DNA of 7,139 nt from Desulfovibrio sp. (GCA_031282465.1 JAITDR010000236.1:1-7139); one strand, 5' to 3'; counted from the first letter of the stretch, positions 1 to 5,980 are shown. Numbers and translations: made by a program. Notes: a model not told the origin generated them from the sequence alone.

Positions 1-327
1 GGGTCGTACAAAAATCCGCGCGAATTGAACTGGATTGTCGGCATCGTGCTTTTGTTGACCGTCATGGGCTTCTGTTTTACCGGCTATTTGCTGCCGTGGG
101 ACCAAAAAGCCTATTGGGCGACGACTGTCGGCGTGAACATGGTCGAAAGCATTCCTCTGGTCGGCAATTTTTCGGCTGCGGTACTGCGCGGCGGGAGCGA
201 AGTGGGTATGCTCACGTTGGTTCGCTTTTACGTTATCCATGTCATGTTTTTGCCCGCGTTCCTGATGATTTTTCTGGCGGCCCACTTCTTTATGGTGCGC
301 CGTCAGGGGATTTCCTGCCCGCTGTAA
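1..327 (+). CDS. qcrB: Cytochrome b, b6-type subunit of a menaquinol:cytochrome c reductase (5' truncated)
   Basis: This is the C-terminal 108 residues of a b6/QcrB-type cytochrome b, the membrane subunit that holds two b hemes and oxidises quinol in bc/b6f complexes. The reading frame is open from base 1, so the start lies upstream of the window. Visible are the PRELNW loop, the [13 protein letters not shown] stretch at the end of the third helix, and the fourth helix with its heme-ligand histidines 15 residues apart (fragment residues H80 and H95). The end, [11 protein letters not shown], is almost identical in pattern to the b6/QcrB C-terminus. The protein stops after four helices, so the remaining helices must come from the next gene, as in Bacillus QcrB/QcrC. 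The stop is 13 bp before the subunit IV start. A Rieske protein gene would be expected just upstream, but that is inference. The family call is firm; the role in N2O respiration comes from the neighbours. Confidence 0.93.
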   Translation, partial: GSYKNPRELNWIVGIVLLLTVMGFCFTGYLLPWDQKAYWATTVGVNMVESIPLVGNFSAAVLRGGSEVGMLTLVRFYVIHVMFLPAFLMIFLAAHFFMVRRQGISCPL

Positions 328-340
328 CAAGGAAGTTTTG

Positions 341-1039
341 ATGAACAGGGAAGCGCCTTCCGCAACGCAGGCCGACAACCGCAGCCCCTTTTACCCGAAC
401 CATCTGTTCGTCGAAGCTGTCGCCGCCCTGGCGGTTTTCGCGGCAACTGTGCTTGCCGCGTACATGTGGCAGGCGCCGTTGGAGGAAATGGCCGATCCCG
501 GCGACACAACCTATGTGCCCCGGCCGGAATGGTATTTTCTATTTTATTTTCAACTGCTGAAATATTTCGAAGGTTCGCTTGTCGTCGTCGGCACTTTTTT
601 TCTCCCCGCCTTGACCTTGACGTTGCTTATGCTGCTGCCGTTCCTCGACACGAGTACGACGACGGATATCAGAAAACGGCCGTGTGTCGCCGCGCTCAGC
701 CTGGCCGGCGTTGTTGCCGTTGTTGCCTTGACGGCACTGTCCGTTGTGGAAGACGAGTCTCATGCCGACAAGATTGTCCTGCCCCCGATTACCGGGGAAC
801 AAATCACGGCAGGGCGGGAGATTTTCGGTAAATTCTGCATGCTTTGCCATTCGATAGACGGGAAAGGCGGATTTATGGCACCCGATTTGACGCAAATCGG
901 TGCAAGGGCAAACAGAGCTTATATTGAGCGTGTTATCATCAATCCGCAAATTGTCAGCCAAACAACGATTATGTCTGTAATTCCGCTTAATGAAGCGGAA
1001 AGGCACGAAGTATCTGCATTTCTTTCTCGAAAGAAGTGA
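341..1039 (+). CDS. qcrC: Cytochrome b subunit IV fused to cytochrome c (QcrC-like)
   Basis: This 232-residue protein completes the split cytochrome b of the preceding gene and adds a heme-c electron exit. Residues 1-30 are a cytoplasmic lead with FYPNHLF. Membrane segments lie near 24-43, 80-102 and 116-135. The Qo-site motif PEWY is at residues 62-65, followed by FLFYFQLLKYFEG. A C-terminal cytochrome c domain (about 150-232) has CMLCH at 166-170, PDLTQIG at 181-187 and a probable axial methionine M211 in TTIMSVIPL. This matches the Firmicutes QcrC design, where subunit IV is fused to cytochrome c. The start is taken at ATG 341 because AAGGAAG (329-335) sits 5 nt before it; a TTG directly upstream is less likely. 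Electrons from menaquinol would leave through heme c, plausibly to the CuA site of the NosZ encoded next. Confidence in the family is high. Confidence 0.93.
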   Translation: MNREAPSATQADNRSPFYPNHLFVEAVAALAVFAATVLAAYMWQAPLEEMADPGDTTYVPRPEWYFLFYFQLLKYFEGSLVVVGTFFLPALTLTLLMLLPFLDTSTTTDIRKRPCVAALSLAGVVAVVALTALSVVEDESHADKIVLPPITGEQITAGREIFGKFCMLCHSIDGKGGFMAPDLTQIGARANRAYIERVIINPQIVSQTTIMSVIPLNEAERHEVSAFLSRKK

Positions 1040-1047
1040 GCGATAAA

Positions 1048-1055
1048 AAGGAGGT
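1048..1055 (+). promoter_or_regulatory. Orphan Shine-Dalgarno sequence (AAGGAGGT) in the nosZ leader
   Basis: A near-perfect anti-16S match, AAGGAGGT, lies 8 nt after the qcrC stop codon but has no ATG, GTG or TTG at a usable distance. The codon at the right spacing is ATA, and the first ATG in the region (1102) is far away. An 11-bp direct repeat, AGCGATAAAAA, flanks it at 1039-1049 and 1058-1068. It may be the remnant of a lost small gene, a ribosome standby site, or chance. Confidence 0.4.
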
Positions 1056-1140
1056 AAAGCGATAAAAAAGTCGGCGATATACATACTGTCGGGCAGGGCA
1101 AATGCACAACACAAGGTACAGAGACATTGCTTCGCAAAAG

Positions 1141-1164
1141 CATACCGATTGTTGCAGCGGTATG
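1141..1164 (+). promoter_or_regulatory. Inverted repeat directly upstream of the nosZ ribosome-binding site
   Basis: CATACCG (1141-1147) and CGGTATG (1158-1164) form a perfect 7-bp inverted repeat with a 10-base spacer. The right arm touches the nosZ Shine-Dalgarno sequence AAGGAG at 1165-1170, which lies 9 nt before the ATG at 1180. It could act as an RNA hairpin that controls nosZ translation, or as an operator for a dimeric regulator. No convincing sigma-70 promoter was found in the 140-bp gap, so nosZ may be read through from qcrC. Confidence 0.45.
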
Positions 1165-1179
1165 AAGGAGAACGCGAGT

Positions 1180-2760
1180 ATGAAAAATGTAAAAATTGTG
1201 AAAGCAGCCGTAAAATTGCTGGTAATGCTTTTTGCGGTGACGGCGGGATTGGAAGCGCAAGCAGCGGCCCTGCCGGGCGGAGCCGCGCAACTTAACGCAA
1301 AAGATGACTACGTCATTTTTGCATCCGGCGGTATTTCCGGAACGCTGCAGGTTATCGGCCTGCCCAGCCTGCAAACCCTCAAACTGATTCCCGTCGGGGT
1401 CGACACCCATGAGCCGGTCTTTTCCGGGTCCAACCAGCCGGGCACCAACGGGACTCCCGATGGGCAATATGTTTTCATAAACGACAAAGGCGACTCCTCC
1501 GTCGGGATTGTGGACATCGCTACGCAGGAGCTTGTCCGCAAGATCAACATCCCCGCGCCGTTCGGTCCTCACCACATCGCCATAACGCCGGACGGCAAAA
1601 CCCTTTTCGCCACGGGCGAACTGTCCGGTAAAATGGCCAAAATCGACATTGCAAGCGGCAAGGTCGAGGTCATCGACGTCTCCGACGGGCAGGAATCGGC
1701 CCCGGACTATCTTTTGGTCACGCATGACGGAAAATATTGTCTGGCCACCGACTATTATCGCTCCGGCGTCCATGTGATCGACGCGGACAATTTCAAACGC
1801 GTCAAATTTATTCCCGCCGGGAAAAACCCGCACGGCATAGACCTGACCATTGACGGAAAACTTGCTTTTGTAGCGGGCAAACTTTCCGGTAATATACCGA
1901 TCATCGACATCGCAACAATGGAAGTGGTCAAAGAGATCGACCTGACGCCGGCCGTTGCGGGATTCAACAAGAGCCCCGCGCCGGGGCCGCTGCATACCGT
2001 TTTTACCAATGACGGAAAATGGGCGTACACAACGTTGTTCGTCGACAATGCCGTAGCAAAAATCGACCTCGGAACAATGACCATGGTGAAAAAAATCCCC
2101 GTCCATTATCGGCCGGGGCACCTGCAGATAACGCCCGACAGCAAATACATTACTGTATGGAACAAATACTCTACGGGGCTTTTTGCGGGATCCATTTCCA
2201 ATCAGGATCCGACCAATGTTGAACTTATAGATCTGGCCAAAGACGAAGTCATTGCCAGAGCCCCGACCGTGCCGGAGCCGCATAACGCGAAAATAATCAA
2301 GGCGGACGCCGTACTCGGATACCTGAACGCCAAACTGCCCCCGGAAGGACACGCCTCCCTCTGGGCGCCGCACAAAGACCCCAATGTGAAGGCAAGGTTG
2401 GTTCCCGAGGACAAGGGCGCCCCCGGAGTATCGAAAACCCCCGACGGCGTGGTGGAAATCCGCCTGCAGGAGTTCAGCTACGGCTTCAAACCCGAAACCG
2501 TCACGGTGAAAAAAGGCGATAAGGTGCGCGTCATTCTGACAAACATCGACAAAGCCACAGGGCTGACCAACGATCCTGCACCGGTCCACGGCTTTATTAT
2601 CAATGAATACGGTCTGCAAACGAACTGGGGCGTGCCGCAGGGCAAATCGGTAATTTTCGAGTTTGTCGCCGACAAACCGGGCAAATTCGCCATGTTCTGC
2701 TCCTATTTCTGCGGGCCGCTGCATTTGGAAATGCGCGGATGGTTTATCGTCGAAGCATAA
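1180..2760 (+). CDS. nosZ: Nitrous oxide reductase, compact lactonase/YVTN-propeller type, Sec-exported
   Basis: This is a 526-residue copper enzyme expected to reduce N2O to N2 outside the cytoplasmic membrane. The start is ATG 1180, served by AAGGAG (1165-1170); an in-frame ATG at 1102 lacks a site. Residues 1-29 form a Sec signal peptide ending AQA, with no twin arginine, as in clade II NosZ. Residues 40-375 are a beta-propeller with YVTN/lactonase-like blade repeats (DGKxxFxxG, IDIA). NosZ-type CuZ ligand motifs appear in order: DTH77, GPH131-H132, NPH218G, GPLH272T, PGH314L and EPH368N. Residues 425-526 are a cupredoxin with a full CuA set: H470, C507, C511, H515 and M518 in CSYFCGPLHLEM. 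Oddities are E78 in place of the second histidine of the classical DxHH, an additional histidine at 132, and about 60 fewer residues between the H131 and H218 positions. A multicopper oxidase or plain YVTN protein is unlikely given both copper-site patterns. Confidence 0.9.
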   Translation: MKNVKIVKAAVKLLVMLFAVTAGLEAQAAALPGGAAQLNAKDDYVIFASGGISGTLQVIGLPSLQTLKLIPVGVDTHEPVFSGSNQPGTNGTPDGQYVFINDKGDSSVGIVDIATQELVRKINIPAPFGPHHIAITPDGKTLFATGELSGKMAKIDIASGKVEVIDVSDGQESAPDYLLVTHDGKYCLATDYYRSGVHVIDADNFKRVKFIPAGKNPHGIDLTIDGKLAFVAGKLSGNIPIIDIATMEVVKEIDLTPAVAGFNKSPAPGPLHTVFTNDGKWAYTTLFVDNAVAKIDLGTMTMVKKIPVHYRPGHLQITPDSKYITVWNKYSTGLFAGSISNQDPTNVELIDLAKDEVIARAPTVPEPHNAKIIKADAVLGYLNAKLPPEGHASLWAPHKDPNVKARLVPEDKGAPGVSKTPDGVVEIRLQEFSYGFKPETVTVKKGDKVRVILTNIDKATGLTNDPAPVHGFIINEYGLQTNWGVPQGKSVIFEFVADKPGKFAMFCSYFCGPLHLEMRGWFIVEA

Positions 2761-2773
2761 ATCGAAAAGCACA

Positions 2774-2811
2774 GCGTTCATTCGGGGAGGCGCGGCTTCC
2801 CCGATGAACGC
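2774..2811 (+). promoter_or_regulatory. Strong intercistronic hairpin just after nosZ
   Basis: GCGTTCATTCGGGGAGG (2774-2790) can pair with CTTCCCCGATGAACGC (2796-2811) around the loop CGCGG, with one bulged T and one G-U pair. It starts 13 nt after the nosZ stop codon. No T-run follows, so it is not a standard intrinsic terminator. It is better explained as a 3' stabilising or processing structure between nosZ and the second cytochrome b, or as a weak attenuator. Confidence 0.55.
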
Positions 2812-2973
2812 AGACGGCGCATCGGCGTTACGCTCGTTCGACTACTGTTTTCCTCGGAGACAGATCAACGGCCGGGAATGCGCCGGACAACAGGGGCTCA
2901 GCCCCGAACTCCGTCGGGTCGGCCGGAGCCGGCGTAAGACCGCTGCTTTCCCCCGGTCCCTTCACAGGTTGTT
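2812..2973 (+). other. GC-rich structured gap between nosZ and the second cytochrome b
   Basis: No convincing gene is seen here. The stretch holds several potential stem-loops: GGGGC-TCA-GCCCC (2893-2905), GCCGG-AG-CCGGC (2922-2933), and GACCG (2938-2942) pairing with CGGTC (2954-2958). The last ends about 15 nt before the next start codon. Together with the hairpin at 2774-2811 this makes a strongly folded leader for the downstream cytochrome b gene. A riboswitch could not be identified by eye. Confidence 0.35.
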
Positions 2974-3588
2974 ATGTCGGAAAAGCCGGAATGGTGTGAA
3001 CGGTTGTTCTCGCCCATACCCAAATGGGTAAATTGGCTGTACTGCTTCGGTGGGCTGACGTTGCTGGTTTTTCTGTTGCAGGTCCTGTCGGGCATATATC
3101 TGGCGATGTTTTTTCAACCGTCGCCTGCCGAAGCTTGGGCAAGTATTGAATTCATTGAGAAGAGTATTTTTCTCGGCAAATTTGCGCGCTCGCTCCACCG
3201 CTGGGGCGCTTTCCTCATGGTGCTTTTCCTGATCGCGCATTTTTTCCGCACACTCAGGCACGGAGCCTATCGTCCGCCCAGGCAGTTGAACTGGTTCAGC
3301 GGCATCATGCTGTTGCTGCTTACCGTTGCGTTCGCCGTGACCGGATACCTGTTGCCGTGGGATTTCAGAGCTTATTGGGCCGTCAAAACCATGGGGAACC
3401 TGCTTGATGCTCTTCCCGTGTTCTCCGGGGCAACGGATTGGCTGTTGCATGGGGATACGCTGAACGGCATTGTGCCGGTGGGCAGGTGGTTTGTCATACA
3501 TGCGCTTGTACTACCCGTGTTGACCGGCATATTCCTCGCCGTTCATTTCTTTATGGTGCGCAGACTCGGCGTTGCCGAGCCGCTGTGA
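2974..3588 (+). CDS. Second cytochrome b, b6-type subunit
   Basis: This complete 204-residue b6/QcrB-type cytochrome b has four membrane helices. The four b-heme histidines are present at H75 and H89 (14 apart, in SLHRW and IAHFFR) and at H176 and H191 (15 apart). C24 in YCFGG aligns with the cysteine that binds the extra covalent c-type heme in b6f and Bacillus QcrB, so a third heme is likely. The PRQLNW loop and GYLLPWD are conserved. The N-terminus is shorter than in Bacillus QcrB by about 20 residues or more. The start at ATG 2974 is the natural one, but the ribosome site is weak (AGG at 2966-2968). It is a divergent paralogue of the gene at the left edge of the window, not an exact copy. 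No Rieske gene lies beside it. It probably pairs with the next gene, 15 bp downstream, as a quinol-oxidising module. Confidence 0.92.
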   Translation: MSEKPEWCERLFSPIPKWVNWLYCFGGLTLLVFLLQVLSGIYLAMFFQPSPAEAWASIEFIEKSIFLGKFARSLHRWGAFLMVLFLIAHFFRTLRHGAYRPPRQLNWFSGIMLLLLTVAFAVTGYLLPWDFRAYWAVKTMGNLLDALPVFSGATDWLLHGDTLNGIVPVGRWFVIHALVLPVLTGIFLAVHFFMVRRLGVAEPL

Positions 3589-3603
3589 CGGGACGTTTTT
3601 CCG

Positions 3604-4176
3604 ATGGCGACGTACAAGTACAATCCCGCAGATACCCGGCCTTTTGGATTCAGGCAGCTCATGTACGGCGTACTGGTCTGCGCATGTACGATCCTGCTGC
3701 TTTTCGTTCTGGCGGCATTCGGTATGCAGGAACAGGAAATTGCCGACCCGGTTTCCACCTCTGCCATCCCTCAGCCGGACTGGCTTTTTGTAATGTTGTT
3801 TCAGACGACGCGCTATTTTCAGGACGGCTTGGAAGTGGTCGGCGTCTTTTGGATTCCTGTTGTTCTTTCGGCAGGATTATTTCTCCTGCCGTATATCGGT
3901 CGAGGGAGTACGGGAGGGAAACGTCTTCAGCGGGCGCTTATCCCTTTGTGCACAGCCCTTTTCCTGATATTTTCGATAGTGACGTTCCACACCGTCGACA
4001 CCACGCCGCTGTGGAGCTGCGCAAGTTGTCACAAAAAAGGCTTCGGCCGGACTTTTGCCGCGACTCCTACAAAAATAGCCGATTTTTCGAAACGTTATGA
4101 TAATAAATGGCTGGCCCTCCATTATCGCTTCCCGCAATATTTTTGGATGATGGACGCCGACGTGCCGAGTTGGTAA
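3604..4176 (+). CDS. Second cytochrome b subunit IV with short heme-c C-terminus
   Basis: This 190-residue partner of the preceding cytochrome b has a cytoplasmic lead, then membrane segments near 19-39, 76-98 and 111-128. The Qo-site motif is PDWL at residues 58-61, where the first copy has the usual PEWY; the following LFQTTRYFQDG corresponds to FQLLKYFEG. A single heme-c site, CASCH, is at 139-143, only about 10 residues after the last helix. Just 47 residues follow, without the PDL and MP elements of an ordinary cytochrome c fold. M180 and M181 are the only methionines that could serve as sixth ligand. The start ATG 3604 has no strong ribosome site, and expression may be coupled to the gene 15 bp upstream. 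The call to the subunit IV family is secure; whether the heme-c tail transfers electrons to NosZ is inference. Confidence 0.85.
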   Translation: MATYKYNPADTRPFGFRQLMYGVLVCACTILLLFVLAAFGMQEQEIADPVSTSAIPQPDWLFVMLFQTTRYFQDGLEVVGVFWIPVVLSAGLFLLPYIGRGSTGGKRLQRALIPLCTALFLIFSIVTFHTVDTTPLWSCASCHKKGFGRTFAATPTKIADFSKRYDNKWLALHYRFPQYFWMMDADVPSW

Positions 4177-4262
4177 GCAGCTTCCTGCGCGGATGCAGCG
4201 CAAACCATGCGGCGGGTGTAGCGCGACGCGTCCGCCGAAAATCTCAACCCACGGGATCAGTC
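4177..4262 (+). other. Short gap with a possible GC hairpin
   Basis: This 86-bp gap holds GGCGG (4211-4215) able to pair with CCGCC (4232-4236), and a GACGCGTC palindrome (4225-4232) overlapping the right arm. There is no T-run and no recognisable promoter. Nothing else is seen. Confidence 0.25.
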
Positions 4263-4700
4263 ATGGTCTGCTCACAAATATGCCGTATTTTCACCGTGTG
4301 TTGTCTTCTGTGTCTGCCGGTCGCCGTTTTGCCGGCCGGATCGGCGCAGGCGGCCTCGGGCAGTCAAAAAGCATCGGTTATAACTGTGGAAAAAATTACG
4401 CAGGAGTATACCTGGACCTTGCGGACAGCGAACAAGTCCGGTGTGGTGCAGGTCGGCCTGACGTTGCGCGATGCAGGCGGCAGCCCGGTAAAAGGGCGGT
4501 CGGTGAAAGGTGAAGTATGGATGCCCGACATGCCGATGCCGGGATATCCCGCTGCACTGGAGTTTCAGGAGGCCGACGCCGGGCAGTATCTTGCGCTGGT
4601 ACAATACGGGCACGGCGGCTACTGGCAAATCAAGGCGGAATTCACGGATGACAAGGGACAAATGCACCGGCAATCCTTTGATTGTGACATAGCGGAGTGA
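4263..4700 (+). CDS. Exported YtkA/FixH-like protein with Met-rich motif, possible copper-handling protein
   Basis: This is a 145-residue secreted protein. Residues 1-30 form a Sec signal peptide ending SAQA, unusually rich in cysteine (C3, C7, C13, C14, C17). The mature part is one small beta-rich domain that resembles the YtkA-like/FixH family: a strand with VQVGLTLRDAGG, then VWMPDMPMPGY, then QYLALVQYGHGGYWQIKAEF. In this family the segment before GxY is often rich in methionine. Here M87, M90 and M92, with H117 and M134-H135, are candidate copper ligands. The start at ATG 4263 is chosen because the signal peptide begins there; the frame is open further upstream, but that part shows no protein-like features and the ribosome site is weak. 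Beside a NosZ and a heme-c module, a role in copper delivery or cytochrome maturation is plausible but inferred. No NosL-like lipobox is seen. Confidence 0.7.
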   Translation: MVCSQICRIFTVCCLLCLPVAVLPAGSAQAASGSQKASVITVEKITQEYTWTLRTANKSGVVQVGLTLRDAGGSPVKGRSVKGEVWMPDMPMPGYPAALEFQEADAGQYLALVQYGHGGYWQIKAEFTDDKGQMHRQSFDCDIAE

Positions 4701-4705
4701 AGCGT

Positions 4706-4753
4706 ATGCCGGTCCGTAACAATCCCGAGCCGAAGAAAACGGCTCCGGCGTAA
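4706..4753 (+). CDS. Possible 15-codon leader peptide before the ABC permease
   Basis: An ATG at 4706, preceded by GGAG (4694-4697), opens a frame for MPVRNNPEPKKTAPA that ends at TAA 4751-4753, 12 nt before the permease start. A stem GAGCCG (4727-4732) with CGGCTC (4740-4745) lies inside it. It could couple translation into the permease gene, but an ORF this short can arise by chance. Confidence 0.2.
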   Translation: MPVRNNPEPKKTAPA

Positions 4754-4765
4754 GGTACGCCGTCG

Positions 4766-5974
4766 ATGCGACAGATTGTCTACTTGGTCAAACAAAACCT
4801 GAAACGCAAGCCGTTTCGCACGGGTTTGATGCTCGGCGGTATTGCCTTGGCCTGCGCCGTGTTGTTCGCAGCCGCGGTATTATCCAAGGGCATTCACGCA
4901 ACTCTGCAAACGGCCGCGGAACGTCTCGGCGCAGATATTGTGGCGGTCCCGTCATCTGCCGGGGAAGAGGCCCTGTCGGCTTTGATTTCCGGCAACCCGA
5001 CGTCGTTTTATATGCCTGCATCTTTGGAAGATGCGGTGCGCAAGGTGCCGGGAGTGCAACAGACGTGCGCGCAGGTTTACCTGCGCAGCCTGGATGCGGC
5101 ATGCTGCGTGGCGCCGGTAGCCCTGGTGGGTTACAACCCTGAACGCGATTTCACCATCACCCCGTGGGTATTGCGGAAGATGTCGGAACCGTTGCGGAAC
5201 GACCAGATCATTGTAGGGGCCAAGGTTATTTCGGCTGTGGTCGGCACTCCGGCCAAAGCTGTCGGGCAACGGCTGATCTTTATGGGGAAACCGTTTACTG
5301 TTGCTTCAATCCTTGAGCCGACAGGGCTGGGCACGGATTATACGGTATTTCTCACCATGGAGACGGCCTATCAAATGATTGAAGGTTCGCCGCTCTATCC
5401 CGTGCCGGTCAAGCAGGATCAGATTTCAACCATTCTCGTGAAGGTTGCCGAAGGGGCAAATCCTGCGGAAGTCGCCGGCACTATCGAAAAACAACTTCCC
5501 GGGATGACGACCTATACTCCCGGCCTGCTGATGCGCTCCTTCAGCGGGCAGTTGCAAAGTCTGGTCGACGCCCTCTTTACGGCAGGAATTGTTTTCAGCG
5601 TCTTGGCTCTTGCGCTGGCGGGCAGCCTGTTTGCTTTGTCGGTCAGGCAGAGAATGCGGGAGCTCGGATTGTTCATGGCTATAGGAGCCGGTCGCCGGCT
5701 GATCTTTCGCTTGATTGTCCTTGAGGCGGTCTGTATTGCCGGAGTCGGCGGTCTGCTCGGTGTCTTCGTCGGATTTGCCGCGACTTGGTTCAGCCGGGAA
5801 GTGATTACGGCGATGATCGGCAACATGTATATGTGGCCGGAAACGGCGTATTTTGTCCGGGTCGCCGTGCTGATCACAGTTGCTACGCTGACGGTGGGCA
5901 TACTCGGCGCCCTGTATCCGGCCGGTCGTATCAGCCGGATTGAACCGTACGAAGCCGTAAGAAAAGGAGAATGA
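4766..5974 (+). CDS. ABC transporter permease, MacB/FtsX (LolE-like) type
   Basis: This 402-residue permease has the MacB/FtsX four-helix layout: helix 1 near residues 19-40, a large extracytoplasmic domain (about 42-268), then helices near 271-292, 318-340 and 364-386. The C-terminal part carries the FtsX signature region RMRELGLFMAIGAGRR and ends ALYPAGRISRIEPYEAVRKGE, typical of the family. Such proteins do not usually carry solutes through a pore; they use ATP to move or activate partners in the envelope (lipoproteins, hydrolases, efflux partners). The extracytoplasmic domain contains C101 and a C113-C114 pair, which could bind metal or form thiols. AAGG (4752-4755) lies 10 nt before ATG 4766. 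The ATPase follows 6 bp after the stop. The exact substrate cannot be read from sequence; a role in NosZ or cytochrome maturation is suggested only by position. Confidence 0.88.
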   Translation: MRQIVYLVKQNLKRKPFRTGLMLGGIALACAVLFAAAVLSKGIHATLQTAAERLGADIVAVPSSAGEEALSALISGNPTSFYMPASLEDAVRKVPGVQQTCAQVYLRSLDAACCVAPVALVGYNPERDFTITPWVLRKMSEPLRNDQIIVGAKVISAVVGTPAKAVGQRLIFMGKPFTVASILEPTGLGTDYTVFLTMETAYQMIEGSPLYPVPVKQDQISTILVKVAEGANPAEVAGTIEKQLPGMTTYTPGLLMRSFSGQLQSLVDALFTAGIVFSVLALALAGSLFALSVRQRMRELGLFMAIGAGRRLIFRLIVLEAVCIAGVGGLLGVFVGFAATWFSREVITAMIGNMYMWPETAYFVRVAVLITVATLTVGILGALYPAGRISRIEPYEAVRKGE

Positions 5975-5980
5975 CCGGCG

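Noticed and set aside
893..906. TTGACGCAAATCGG as an FNR/CRP-like site
   Set aside because: It matches the FNR dyad poorly in the second half and lies inside the cytochrome c coding sequence, far from the next start.
1078..1087. TATACATACT as a -10 box for a nosZ promoter
   Set aside because: No TTGACA-like -35 element lies about 17 bp upstream, so a promoter cannot be supported from sequence.
1102..1179. Upstream in-frame ATG (1102) as the nosZ start
   Set aside because: It would add 26 hydrophilic residues before an obvious Sec signal peptide and lacks a ribosome site, while ATG 1180 has AAGGAG at proper spacing.
919..2781. A 620-codon open frame on the minus strand, antisense to nosZ
   Set aside because: It mirrors the nosZ frame, shows no recognisable domain, begins and ends in neighbouring gene context, and fits a codon-bias shadow of a GC-rich gene.
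2870..2960. Resemblance to a cobalamin riboswitch (GGGAA, GCCCCGAACTCCGT and AAGACC in order)
   Set aside because: The order of short motifs is suggestive, but the invariant GGTG and the CCCGCAACTGT core are not matched, the spacing is too short, and the downstream gene has no link to B12. An Rfam RF00174 scan would settle it.
2663..3031. A 122-codon plus-strand frame spanning the nosZ-cytochrome b gap
   Set aside because: It overlaps the end of nosZ and the start of the cytochrome b gene in another frame, is very Arg/Ser-rich, and has no ribosome site at a sensible internal start.
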